Origin: Gammaproteobacteria bacterium 50_400_T64
GTDB taxonomy: Bacteria; Pseudomonadota; Gammaproteobacteria; Pseudomonadales; Porticoccaceae
Assembly (NCBI GenBank): GCA_002162755.1
Contig: MAAS01000003.1
Span: 1-63,804, forward strand
DNA: 63,804 nucleotides
Direction: 5' to 3'
Of the stretch, positions 44,973 to 53,782 are shown in pieces; position 1 is the stretch's first letter; every line of letters begins with the position of its first letter. Made by a program: the position numbers and the translations under genes. Under the pieces are notes generated by a model. The model saw only the letters and a program-made list of their open reading frames with translations, had not been told where the DNA came from and ran no database searches.

Positions 44973-45276
44973 TGTTGTTAGCCTCTTTTATTATTGACTT
45001 TCATAATTCTACTAAAATAAATATACACGTCCCAACAATGTACTTGATAGAGAAACTTTATTATTCGGTAATCAGTAGCATCCCCTAAAATGACACATAT
45101 CAACTCGCCAGTGCTTATATTTATAGCAGCTTGCCTTAAGTAGAAAGGGTAATTATTCTTATCATTGGTATCTGTGCGGTCTTTAGGCTAATGCAATTTA
45201 CACGTTTAAACACCCAGAGCTTTATAACTGCACCGGGACACAAAACCTAAGCAACGTTAATAAAGAGGCGAGAGCG
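44973..45276. other. intergenic region between divergent GST and cytochrome genes
   Basis: A 304-bp AT-rich gap, holding promoters for both divergent genes. I could not identify specific boxes. No ORF is credible here. Confidence 0.45.
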
Positions 45277-45798
45277 ATGAAGAAAATTAAGCATATATGC
45301 AAAAAGTCTTTGATTCTGGTGGCCGCCAGTCTCTTCTTAACAGTGGCACATGCGGAGCCAAAAGCATCAGAGCAAGCCACCATGCGCTTACCAGTCAGTC
45401 TAAATTCAGTAATGGTGGCGATGGTAAATCAGGCTGCGGATCCGATATGGGTCGCAGCTTGGCATCACCCCGAAACAGATAAAGAATGGCGCGAGCTGGA
45501 ACGTCGTGCTGTACAACTTGAACTTGGTGGTACTTTGTTAGGCATACCGGGTACAGGACCAATGGATGACAAATGGGCCAGTAGCGAAAAGTGGCAAAAG
45601 TGGTCACGTCAGCTACGTGATGTTGGAGCCGGTGCCGTAATTGCTGTCAAGGCTCGCGATCTGGATAAGATTTCAACGGTAGGTGATCGTATTGTTGAGA
45701 TCTGTGAAGGCTGTCATCTCGACTTCAAACCTGCATTGCCGACAGGTGGCGAGTTTGGCGAGTTATCGCCCACCGCCAGAGATTTCGACAAGAAATAA
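45277..45798 (+). CDS. periplasmic c-type cytochrome, cytochrome c'-like
   Basis: A 173-residue exported protein with a signal peptide (about 1-26, LILVAASLFLTVAHA) and one heme site near the C-terminus, CEGCH (in ICEGCHLDFKP). A C-terminal CXXCH after helices fits the cytochrome c'/c-556 four-helix fold. Such proteins bind NO or carry electrons; here the fold is inferred from heme position and helical composition. The GAGGCGAGAGCG site precedes the ATG. A GGGCTAGC hairpin follows it. A second protein of the same kind is encoded at 47599. Confidence 0.78.
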   Translation: MKKIKHICKKSLILVAASLFLTVAHAEPKASEQATMRLPVSLNSVMVAMVNQAADPIWVAAWHHPETDKEWRELERRAVQLELGGTLLGIPGTGPMDDKWASSEKWQKWSRQLRDVGAGAVIAVKARDLDKISTVGDRIVEICEGCHLDFKPALPTGGEFGELSPTARDFDKK

Positions 45799-45804
45799 TT
45801 CATC

Positions 45805-45833
45805 ATGGGCTAGCTCCCTCGGCGCTAGCCCAT
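45805..45833. repeat. 10-bp hairpin after the cytochrome gene
   Basis: ATGGGCTAGC (45805-45814) pairs with GCTAGCCCAT (45824-45833), 9-nt loop, 7 bp after the stop. There is no T-run, so factor-independent termination is doubtful. Confidence 0.6.
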
Positions 45834-45926
45834 CACTTAACAGCAAACCCGCCCTGTCTAAAACCCCCCTCTGATAAATGCGCCACTATTTTTCCGATCA
45901 GGCTCTCTCCAGAGAATGCCTATTTA

Positions 45927-46781
45927 TCAGACCTTCGTAGCAGTCACCAGCAAAGCTGCCGCATTCATACTCACACCTCCACTGCTCTCATAGGACTTGA
46001 GTAATTCCGTCATATCAATGGCAATCCGTGCTCGAGTCTCCTCATCAGCCTCTGCGCTATTAATAGCGCTGCCGGAGGGGGCAAGCTGCATCAAAAAGCT
46101 CAACGCCTCATCAACACCCCCACCCAATACAAAGGGTGTTTGAAATGGCTCAACGGCAATATTGGCAAAGCCTGCTGCGCCAAGAATGCCGCTAACACGA
46201 GCCTCTTCACTCAGAGAAAAAGGCCCCGGTTCATCGATCCCCGGAGGTGCTGGCAAACTCAGATGTTTGGCCACCACCTGTAATGGCAAACCGACCCAGG
46301 CATTTTCCGCCCGTGGTGCCCAGCAAATAAAGGCCAGGCGACCACCCGGCTTTAAAGCTGAGTAAATATTTTTAAAAGCGCTAATGGGATTATCAAAAAA
46401 CATCACGCCAAAACGTGAGAAAACCAAATCATAATGATCAACTGGAAAGGGCTTTATCTGCGCATCGGCACATTCAAACGAGACATTGCTGACACCCTTT
46501 TGTGTCGCTTTCTTTTCTGCCGCTTCGACCATAGCGACCGAGATGTCTACTCCGTGTACGCTCCCCTCTGGCCCCGCTTTTCCGGCCAGCTCAATAGTGC
46601 TGTCACCACAGCCAAACCCGATATCCAAAATTTGTTGCCCTTCTTTAATTGCGCCGGCAACCATGGCTAGCTGGCCAAAGGGTCGTAAGCTGGCCTCAAG
46701 TCTCGCCTCCCGGCTGACCCAGTTTTCCCCGCCCTTACCGTTCCAGAACTCAGCCATTCCCGCATTAGGTTGATCTGTCAT
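45927..46781 (-). CDS. class I SAM-dependent methyltransferase
   Basis: A 284-residue methyltransferase. Motif I is ILDIGFGCGDSTIELA (about 50-65), followed by HGVDISVAMVEAAEKKA, SFECADAQIKPF, YDLVFSRFGVMFFDNP and a beta-hairpin end. The WSREARLEASLRPFG-like beginning (NWVSREARLEASLRPFGQLA) is seen in UbiE-like proteins acting on small molecules. The site GAGAGGATAAAATA precedes the ATG. It has no operon partner, and substrate cannot be deduced. Confidence 0.88.
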   Translation of the reverse strand: MTDQPNAGMAEFWNGKGGENWVSREARLEASLRPFGQLAMVAGAIKEGQQILDIGFGCGDSTIELAGKAGPEGSVHGVDISVAMVEAAEKKATQKGVSNVSFECADAQIKPFPVDHYDLVFSRFGVMFFDNPISAFKNIYSALKPGGRLAFICWAPRAENAWVGLPLQVVAKHLSLPAPPGIDEPGPFSLSEEARVSGILGAAGFANIAVEPFQTPFVLGGGVDEALSFLMQLAPSGSAINSAEADEETRARIAIDMTELLKSYESSGGVSMNAAALLVTATKV

Positions 46782-46986
46782 TATTTTATCCTCTCAAAAA
46801 CGTTGTATTTCAGGGTGTACTTGATTTTTAAATACGGGCGTCCGTGAGCCGCCAATAACGGAGTAACGAATACCCAGTTAAAAGGATAGTCTAGCACTGC
46901 AATCCCCACTGATTTTATGATCCGTTCGACGCAGAACAATAAGCGCTACAATTAACAGCCACCCACACCTCAGGACGACGAAAATC

Positions 46987-47559
46987 ATGAGTGATAGCAG
47001 CAATACAATGGACTACGGCCCGCTTCAATTATTGATCGGTCGCTGGGAGGGCAACAAAGGCACAGACCTGGCACCCGAACCCGAGGGTGAAGAGAGCACC
47101 CCCTATTACGAAACATTGGACTTTGCAGAGGCGGGAACTGTCACCAATGCCGGGCAGCAAACCCTGGCTGTGTTGCGCTATCACCAGGTGGTGAAAAGAC
47201 TTAGCGACGATGCCGTATTTCACGATGAAACTGGCTACTGGATGTGGGATGCAGTACAGCAGATCATTATGCATTCCCTGTTCGTACCCCGTGCCGTGGG
47301 TATTCTCGCTGGGGGTACTTTTACCGGCGACAGATCAGCGACAGATATTGAATTAAAGGTCGCCGCCAAAATTGACGATCCTGACTGGTCAATCGTCCAG
47401 TCGCCCTTTATGCGCGACAATGCCAAAACCATCGGCTTTGAACACCAGATCAATGTCGATGCCACTGCACTGCGTTACAAAGAGACAACCGTGCTCGATA
47501 TTTACGGTAAGGTTTTCAAGCACACCGACGAGAATACTTTAAGCCGTTGTAGCGATTGA
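46987..47559 (+). CDS. nitrobindin-like heme-binding beta-barrel (FABP-like, DUF1794 type)
   Basis: A 190-residue protein with no signal peptide. LLIGRWEGNKG (about 15-25) corresponds to the GXWXGXG start of the nitrobindin/THAP4-like 10-strand barrel, and ETGYWMWDAVQQIIMHSLFV matches a conserved strand pair. A His on the last strands would be the heme ligand in true nitrobindins; I could not place it with confidence, and the protein is longer than the classical 160 residues. It may bind heme and NO or another hydrophobic ligand. It is convergent with the second cytochrome gene. Confidence 0.65.
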   Translation: MSDSSNTMDYGPLQLLIGRWEGNKGTDLAPEPEGEESTPYYETLDFAEAGTVTNAGQQTLAVLRYHQVVKRLSDDAVFHDETGYWMWDAVQQIIMHSLFVPRAVGILAGGTFTGDRSATDIELKVAAKIDDPDWSIVQSPFMRDNAKTIGFEHQINVDATALRYKETTVLDIYGKVFKHTDENTLSRCSD

Positions 47560-47598
47560 CCCACTAATTGAGCCTCTAAAAGAAAAGGCTCCCATCGA

Positions 47599-48090
47599 TC
47601 AATGGCCGTGATGTGAGTTTTTCTCTTCCCTGGCACTGCTTTTTAAAGGATATATTTGATAATGCGCATGGCAGGCCTGGCATTTATTCATCGAACGGTT
47701 TAATTCACTCAGCACGGCTTTACTATCCGCACCCGATTCTGCGAGTGTGGCTATGCTGTCAAAATCCTGGTGAGCAGCCATACCCAGCTGCATGAAATGC
47801 TTCGGTAATATACCCTTGAGATGATCCTCCGCCTTACCTGCCATACTAGAACCCAGAGGGCGGGCAATATCGGCTACGGCCTTCATATCATCTTCGGCCA
47901 GCGCACCAAGAATATTCTGTATTCCCGTTAACAAAGCCCGCATTTCATCGAGTACGTGTTCCCGCTGCATGGGCGTCAGTACTAAGACCTCGCGTTTATC
48001 CACAGCGGGTGATTTGTTTTCAGCGACGGCTGGTAGTGTGATGAAATTGAAGGCTAGTACGAAAAAAAATAATGGGCTTAAACGTTTCAT
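47599..48090 (-). CDS. periplasmic c-type cytochrome, cytochrome c'-like
   Basis: A 163-residue exported protein: signal peptide about 1-23 (LFFFVLAFNFITLPAVA), a helical body (VLDEMRALLTGIQNILGALA) and a heme site CQACHAHYQ close to the C-terminus, followed by a His-rich tail SHHGH. The ATG at 48090 with GGAGAATCATTG is chosen over a TTG one codon earlier. It is 44 bp downstream of the MFS gene and might share its transcript. It is the second cytochrome of this type within 3 kb. Confidence 0.82.
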   Translation of the reverse strand: MKRLSPLFFFVLAFNFITLPAVAENKSPAVDKREVLVLTPMQREHVLDEMRALLTGIQNILGALAEDDMKAVADIARPLGSSMAGKAEDHLKGILPKHFMQLGMAAHQDFDSIATLAESGADSKAVLSELNRSMNKCQACHAHYQIYPLKSSAREEKNSHHGH

Positions 48091-48134
48091 CAATGATTCT
48101 CCAATAGTTTGAAATATAAAAACGGCTTAATTGT

Positions 48135-49358
48135 TTATACCCCGCTAACACTGCGATGTAAGCGTGGATCGCGAAAACCGTACCAGGCGATGACCGCCGC
48201 CAATAGGCAAAGCCCCGAAGCCACATTAAATATTTGTGTCGCCCCCTCTTGCCAGAAATGACCAGCCAGGTAAGAGCCGCTAGCACCGCCAATGCCAAAA
48301 CTAATCGCTCCGTACAGCGCCTGCCCTCCCGCTTGCGTACCGCCCTTAAACAGACGACGAATGGATTCAATCGATGCCGCATGAAAGGTGCCAAAGGTAA
48401 AGGCATGCAAACACTGGGCGAGTATTAACACCCATAGCCACTCACTGCCGTTACCGATCATATACCAGCGCAGGGCCGCCAGCAGCAGGCTAACGATAAG
48501 CACCAGTCGCACACCAAACTTTAATAACAGCGTATGCATCACCATAAAAATAAAGACTTCGGCGACCACGCCAATGGACCACAAAAAGCCGATGGCAGTA
48601 CGGGAAAACCCCATCTCTTCAAGATAAATACTGAAAAAACTGTAGTAGGCACCGTGGGCCATTTGTAGCAATGTACCGGCGATGAGGAAGGCGATAACCG
48701 TTGGCTGACGCACCACCTGCCAGAGACTTTCGCGCTTGTGTTCACGTACCTCAACACTCGACGGGGGGATGACTAAACTACTCATAAAAATGCAGGCCAG
48801 CAGGCTAATACCCACCCAGGGGAAAAGATCAATGCTGAGGTGTTCGAAATAATAGCCGCCGCCAATAACGGCGAAAATAAAACCGATCGAGCCCCACACT
48901 CGCACCAGACTGTAACGCTCGGGTTTATCCTGTAAAAACCCCAGGGTAATCACTTCAAACTGGGGCAGAATGGCATTCCAGAAAAAGCTATAACCACCGA
49001 TCACCACCGCTAACCAGTAAAAACTTTGGTTGATAGTGATGCCTAAAAAACACAATAAACCGAGAAAGGAGCCGAGACGAAGAATCGCCAGGCGGCGGCC
49101 GGTGACATCACCCAACCAGGCCCAGAGATTAGGTGCGATCAACTTGGTGATCATCGGCACGGCGAGCAGTAGCCCTATTCGCTCCGGCGTAAAACCCAGG
49201 TGCTGTAAATACAGTGGCCAGTAGGGATACATTCCGCCCAGCAGGGCGAAATAGAAAAAATAAAAACCAGAAAGCCGCCAGTACGGTAGAGCTAGATTAT
49301 TATTCTCGGGCGACGATTCTTGAGAACCTTTTTCTAAAGAACCCTTAACTGTCGGCAA
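48135..49358 (-). CDS. MFS transporter, HcaT/3-phenylpropionate-transporter-like
   Basis: A 407-residue inner-membrane protein with 12 hydrophobic segments. FYFFYFALLGGMYPYWPLYL followed by LGFTPERIGLLLAVPMITKL and PNLWAWLGDVTGRR matches the HcaT-like branch of the major facilitator superfamily (PPP transporters). The only good start is TTG at 49358, adjoining the aroC stop codon, so translation is probably coupled to aroC. The substrate may be an aromatic acid or a nucleoside; sequence alone does not decide. Confidence 0.85.
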   Translation of the reverse strand: MPTVKGSLEKGSQESSPENNNLALPYWRLSGFYFFYFALLGGMYPYWPLYLQHLGFTPERIGLLLAVPMITKLIAPNLWAWLGDVTGRRLAILRLGSFLGLLCFLGITINQSFYWLAVVIGGYSFFWNAILPQFEVITLGFLQDKPERYSLVRVWGSIGFIFAVIGGGYYFEHLSIDLFPWVGISLLACIFMSSLVIPPSSVEVREHKRESLWQVVRQPTVIAFLIAGTLLQMAHGAYYSFFSIYLEEMGFSRTAIGFLWSIGVVAEVFIFMVMHTLLLKFGVRLVLIVSLLLAALRWYMIGNGSEWLWVLILAQCLHAFTFGTFHAASIESIRRLFKGGTQAGGQALYGAISFGIGGASGSYLAGHFWQEGATQIFNVASGLCLLAAVIAWYGFRDPRLHRSVSGV

Positions 49359-50462
49359 TTATTCAGCAACTTCAGGCGGCAGTGGTTTGAGCTGACTATC
49401 GACATCCTGATTTTGCCCGCGGTGGCGCAGGGCGTGATCCATCAGCACCAGTGCCAGCATTGCTTCGGCAATAGGTGTAGCGCGAATACCGACACAGGGG
49501 TCATGGCGGCCAGTGGTCGACACTTCAACCGATTCGCCGCGCACATTCACCGACTGGCCGGGCAGACGAATACTCGACGTTGGCTTTAAGGCGAGGTGGG
49601 CAACAATCCGCTGCCCGGTAGCAATGCCGCCAACAATACCGCCAGCATGGTTCGACAAAAAGCCCTCGGGGCTCATCTCATCGCGATGCTCAGTACCCTT
49701 TTGCTCAACAGTGGCAAAGCCGTCGCCAATCTCCACGCCTTTCACCGCGTTAATGCCCATTAAAGCACCGGCAATATCGGCATCGAGTCGATCAAACACC
49801 GGTTCGCCTAAACCTGGGGTGACACCTTCGGCGACCACGGTAATTTTTGCGCCAATGGAGTTACCCTCTTTAGAAAGGGCTTGCATGTACTCTGCCATTG
49901 CATCGACTTTATCAGCGTCGGGGCAAAAGAAAGGATTATTGTCGATTTCATTCCAGTCGACTTTATCAATAGTGATGGGGCCGAGCTGACTTAAATAACC
50001 GCGCACACTAATACCCAGGGTTTCAGCCAGGTATTTTTTGGCGACGCCACCCGCAGCCACACGCATCGCGGTTTCACGGGCCGATGAGCGCCCACCACCA
50101 CGATAGTCACGCACGCCATATTTTTGAAAATAGCTGTAATCCGCATGGGCCGGGCGAAACATGTCTTTAATATCGCCGTAGTCTTTTGAGCGCTGATCAG
50201 TATTTTCAATTAACAAGCCGATAGAAGTGCCAGTGGTCTTACCTTCAAAAACACCCGATAAGATCCGCACCTGATCAGCCTCGCGGCGCTGAGTGGTGTA
50301 GCGTGACTGGCCCGGTTTACGCCGATCCAGGTCTACCTGTAAATCAGCCTCACAAAGTGCCAGCCCCGGTGGGCAGCCATCAATAATGCAACCCAGTGCA
50401 GGCCCGTGACTCTCGCCAAAGGTGGTAACGGTGAACAATTTTCCAAACGTATTGCCGGGCAA
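49359..50462 (-). CDS. aroC: chorismate synthase
   Basis: The last step of the shikimate pathway: 5-enolpyruvylshikimate-3-phosphate to chorismate, needing reduced FMN. 367 residues in this model. [54 protein letters not shown] and [16 protein letters not shown] are the three signature blocks. I place the start at TTG 50462, six nt after GGAG, giving MPGNTFGK, which matches the E. coli start MAGNTIGQ. The longest frame begins four codons earlier. It lies about 100 bp after prmB, the usual gammaproteobacterial order. Confidence 0.97.
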   Translation of the reverse strand: MPGNTFGKLFTVTTFGESHGPALGCIIDGCPPGLALCEADLQVDLDRRKPGQSRYTTQRREADQVRILSGVFEGKTTGTSIGLLIENTDQRSKDYGDIKDMFRPAHADYSYFQKYGVRDYRGGGRSSARETAMRVAAGGVAKKYLAETLGISVRGYLSQLGPITIDKVDWNEIDNNPFFCPDADKVDAMAEYMQALSKEGNSIGAKITVVAEGVTPGLGEPVFDRLDADIAGALMGINAVKGVEIGDGFATVEQKGTEHRDEMSPEGFLSNHAGGIVGGIATGQRIVAHLALKPTSSIRLPGQSVNVRGESVEVSTTGRHDPCVGIRATPIAEAMLALVLMDHALRHRGQNQDVDSQLKPLPPEVAE

Positions 50463-50561
50463 GAGTAACTCCAAATCATATATTGCGTAAAAATTATGCG
50501 GCTATTATAAACCCCGCATCAACAAAAATGGGGCTTACCGCTATCTAGCGACTACTTACTG

Positions 50562-51488
50562 TCATTCAGCAAAAATGGCCCCGTGCTCGACCAGCTCAGC
50601 TTGCGTAAGAACAAAAACACCGTAGCCACCGCGTTCGAATTCCAGCCAGGTAAAAGGCACATCGGGGAAAGCCTTTTCCAGATGTGCCGCACTATTACCC
50701 ACCTCAACCACCAGCACACCACCGTCATTAAGATAGGTCGGCGCTTCACGTAAAAGTCGACGGGTAAAGTCCAAACCATCTTCGCCCGACTCAAGAGCCA
50801 GAGCCGGCTCGCAATGGTATTCCGCTGGCATCGCGCCATAATCAGCCGCATCCACATAGGGCGGATTGGAGACGATAAGATCAAAGCGCTGATCAATGCT
50901 TTCAAACAGGTCGGATTCGACCGCCGTCACTCGCGAGGCTAATTCATGCTGCTCGATATTCTCACCGGCAACTACCAGGGCATCGGCAGAAATATCACTG
51001 AGCACGACCTCTGCAGCGGGAAAAGCATAGGCACAGCCAATACCGATGCAACCGCCGCCGGTGCAAAGGTCGAGAATAGCCGTGGGCTCATCAGCCAACC
51101 AGGGTGAAAACCCAGCTTCTATTAATTCGGCAATGGGCGAACGCGGGATCAGCACTCTTTCGTCAACCGTAAACTTAAGCCCGGCAAACCAGGCCTCACC
51201 GGTTAAATAAGGGACGGGCATACGGCCCTCAATACGACGAATAAACAGGGCCAGTATCGCCCGGCCCTCACCCGGTGTCAGGCGGGCATCAAGTATTTCT
51301 TCGCGACCGTCCCGCCCCAAATGTAAGGCATGCAGAACCAGCGCCAGTGCGTCATCCCAGGCATTATCGTTTCCGTGGCCAAAATATAATTTAGCCTCGT
51401 TGAAACGACTCGTGCCAAAACGAATATAGTCGCGTACGCTGTGTAAGTGCTCGACAAGTTCTGGGGTGATTTTCGCAATCGTAGTCAC
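50562..51488 (-). CDS. prmB: 50S ribosomal protein L3 N5-glutamine methyltransferase
   Basis: Methylates Gln150 of ribosomal protein L3. 308 residues in this model. It has the N-terminal helical PrmB domain (VRDYIRFGTSRFNEAKLYFG, GHGNDNAWDDALALVLHAL), motif I ILDLCTGGGCIGIGCAYAF and the catalytic NPPYVDAADYGAMPAEY. The start at GTG 51488 is chosen because its N-terminal length aligns with E. coli PrmB; a GTG-ATG pair at 51542 is also open but has no ribosome-binding site. It is upstream of aroC on the same strand and divergent from folE. Confidence 0.94.
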   Translation of the reverse strand: MTTIAKITPELVEHLHSVRDYIRFGTSRFNEAKLYFGHGNDNAWDDALALVLHALHLGRDGREEILDARLTPGEGRAILALFIRRIEGRMPVPYLTGEAWFAGLKFTVDERVLIPRSPIAELIEAGFSPWLADEPTAILDLCTGGGCIGIGCAYAFPAAEVVLSDISADALVVAGENIEQHELASRVTAVESDLFESIDQRFDLIVSNPPYVDAADYGAMPAEYHCEPALALESGEDGLDFTRRLLREAPTYLNDGGVLVVEVGNSAAHLEKAFPDVPFTWLEFERGGYGVFVLTQAELVEHGAIFAE

Positions 51489-51724
51489 TGTTGATTTCAA
51501 GATAGGAATTTGCCTCAATAAACGATGACAACAAGCCATCACTGTAATTTTTCAGAGGCGGCCATTATAATCACATCAATACCAAAAGATTAGTCACGCA
51601 GGGCTGAATAGCCCCTTATTTTATAGCACTTTATTTAAGTGCGTTTATTAAGCCCTGCGGAGTGATCGCAAAGGTAGCCAGTAAATTATAACGAAAATTT
51701 TTACAATTATGATCGGACAGAATT

Positions 51725-52264
51725 ATGGAAGAGCAATACGCTAAAATCATCGAAGCTATCGGCGAAGACTTAAACCGACCCGGCCTTGTCGATACCCCCA
51801 AGCGCGCCGCGAAGGCCTTTAAATTTCTCACCTCGGGCTATCACCTCGATCTGGATGAAGTGGTCAACGGTGCCCTGTTCCCCAGCGATTCCAGTGAAAT
51901 GGTCATCGTTAAAGATATTGAGCTCTACTCTCTGTGCGAGCACCACCTGCTGCCCTTTGTCGGCGTGTGTCACGTCGCCTATATTCCTGACGGCAAAGTG
52001 ATTGGCCTGTCAAAAATTGCTCGTATTGTCGATATGTTCGCCCGGCGTCTGCAAATTCAGGAAAATCTCGCCACCCAAATTGCCAAAACGATTGAAGAGA
52101 TTACCGACGCTCTCGGCGTTGCCGTGATTATCGAAGCCAAGCACATGTGCATGATGATGCGCGGTGTTGAGAAGCAAAACTCAAGCATGAAAACATCGGC
52201 CATGCGCGGCGTGTTCCGTAGCAATCAGCCGACTCGCAGCGAGTTTCTTTCTCTCATTCAATAG
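51725..52264 (+). CDS. folE: GTP cyclohydrolase I
   Basis: Converts GTP to 7,8-dihydroneopterin triphosphate, the entry of folate synthesis. 179 residues, the short bacterial form. Zinc and catalytic residues are visible in [20 protein letters not shown] and the C-terminal [34 protein letters not shown] is the N-terminal family block. The ribosome-binding site is weak. It is divergent from prmB and convergent with tesA. Confidence 0.97.
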   Translation: MEEQYAKIIEAIGEDLNRPGLVDTPKRAAKAFKFLTSGYHLDLDEVVNGALFPSDSSEMVIVKDIELYSLCEHHLLPFVGVCHVAYIPDGKVIGLSKIARIVDMFARRLQIQENLATQIAKTIEEITDALGVAVIIEAKHMCMMMRGVEKQNSSMKTSAMRGVFRSNQPTRSEFLSLIQ

Positions 52265-52311
52265 CCTTTCCAGCGAACCCGGCTGCTAAATCCCGCCACT
52301 AACTCCCGCTA

Positions 52312-52992
52312 CTACAAGCGGGTAACAGCAAGAGTGGCGTGACATATTGCCGTCAGGGGCTGCTGCAATACTTCCCAGGCATTATCGAGCAAACGGGGCT
52401 GAGCAGCAGCAGTAGGATGCAGCCCATCGGCTTGCAACAAACGTCGATTACCTGCCACATCTTTTAGAAAAAATGCCAGAAATAATACCGACTCATCGTC
52501 TCCGACATCACTCATGGCCTGCTCAAACAGACGCACATAGGCGGCACCAAGATTGGGCGGCATCAACATGCCCAGCAATACAACCCGCGCACCTGCTGCT
52601 TCCGCCAGATCAACCATGTGCTGTAGGTTTCTGCTCATTTGCTTAGGCGATAGACCTCGCAGGCCGTCATTAGCGCCCAATTCAATCACCAGCAACTGGG
52701 GCTGATGCGCAGCCAATAAACTCGGCAAACGCTGCAAACCACCGGCGCTGGTCTCCCCACTCACCGAGGCGTTGTGAATTTTGACACTCGCGCACTGTGG
52801 CTCCAGGCGTTGCTCCAACAGCGCCACCCAGCCATCCCGCTTGTCTATTCCATAGGCTGCGCTGATACTATCGCCCAGCACCAGTACTGATATGCCAGTA
52901 TCAGGGTGTTGAGATTCGCTGCTGGCCCACAAACCAGAACCGAACAAAAGCCCGTATAAAAACAATGCTGTTACCAGGACCCGATAGCCCAT
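52312..52992 (-). CDS. tesA: multifunctional acyl-CoA thioesterase / arylesterase TesA
   Basis: A periplasmic SGNH-hydrolase of 226 residues in this model. The signal peptide is about 1-23 (VLVTALFLYGLLFGSGLWA). Catalytic elements: VLGDSISAAYGID (Ser), the Gly of SGETSAGG, GANDGLRGL (Asn) and the C-terminal DGLHPTAAAQ with Asp and His. I choose the ATG at 52992, after AGGGTGAC, over a frame starting 13 codons earlier. Its start codon overlaps the start of ybbA on the other strand in a shared CATG. The tesA/ybbA-ybbP layout is that of E. coli. Confidence 0.95.
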   Translation of the reverse strand: MGYRVLVTALFLYGLLFGSGLWASSESQHPDTGISVLVLGDSISAAYGIDKRDGWVALLEQRLEPQCASVKIHNASVSGETSAGGLQRLPSLLAAHQPQLLVIELGANDGLRGLSPKQMSRNLQHMVDLAEAAGARVVLLGMLMPPNLGAAYVRLFEQAMSDVGDDESVLFLAFFLKDVAGNRRLLQADGLHPTAAAQPRLLDNAWEVLQQPLTAICHATLAVTRL

Positions 52993-53782
52993 GAAGTCAC
53001 CCTCTACGTCTGCCGCTCCCTCCTCCGACATGCCTCAGCAGGCAACGCCCCTGCTTGAAGTCAGCAACATTGCCAAACAGGTGCAGGGGCCAGAAGGGGA
53101 ACTTACTCTTCTTGAAGGCATTGATTTTACGCTATCTCGCGGAGAAAGCCTCGCCATTACCGGCCCCTCGGGTAGTGGCAAAACCACACTACTCGGCTTG
53201 CTCGCTGGACTCGATACCCCCACGAAGGGTGAAATACGTCTTAATAGTAGTGCTTTTAGCGCACTCAGCGAAGACCAGCGGGCCAGCCAACGCGGTGCCA
53301 CCTGCGCGTTTGTGTTTCAGGAGTTTCATCTGGTGGCCGATATGAACGTGCTTGAAAACGTCATGCTGCCACTGGAGCTGGCGGGCCGGGAGAAACCTGC
53401 AGCCATCGCCAAAGACTGGATCGAGCGAGTTGGCCTCAGCCATCGAATCCGGCATTTCCCGGCGACCCTGTCAGGCGGCGAGCAACAACGCGTTGCTCTG
53501 GCTCGCGCCTTTGCGGTGCAGCCACGGCTACTTTTCGCCGACGAGCCCACCGGCAGCCTCGACCATGCCAATGGCAAGCGGATCATCGACCTCTTATTTG
53601 AATTAAATGAACACAGCGGTGCGGCACTGGTATTAGTGACCCACGACCCGCAACTCGCCAGTCTCTGTCAGCACCATCTGGAATTGCACGAAGGTAAAAT
53701 CATTAATAAAACCTTTGCCGATAAAAACCTTCAGGACAAGTCTGTGATCGAAAAACACATCCAGAAAAGCAGCAACACATGA
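52991..53782 (+). CDS. ybbA: ABC transporter ATP-binding protein YbbA
   Basis: A 263-residue ATPase of the LolD/MacB-like group. Walker A GPSGSGKTT (about 59-67), Q-loop FVFQEFHLV, signature LSGGEQQRVALA, Walker B LLFADEPTG and switch His in VLVTHD. The ATG at 52991 gives an N-terminal extension of about 15 residues; the next ATG, 13 codons later, has no ribosome-binding site. It pairs with ybbP, with which it overlaps by 4 bp. Together they resemble an outer-membrane-directed mechanotransmission transporter; the substrate is unknown. Confidence 0.95.
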   Translation: MKSPSTSAAPSSDMPQQATPLLEVSNIAKQVQGPEGELTLLEGIDFTLSRGESLAITGPSGSGKTTLLGLLAGLDTPTKGEIRLNSSAFSALSEDQRASQRGATCAFVFQEFHLVADMNVLENVMLPLELAGREKPAAIAKDWIERVGLSHRIRHFPATLSGGEQQRVALARAFAVQPRLLFADEPTGSLDHANGKRIIDLLFELNEHSGAALVLVTHDPQLASLCQHHLELHEGKIINKTFADKNLQDKSVIEKHIQKSSNT

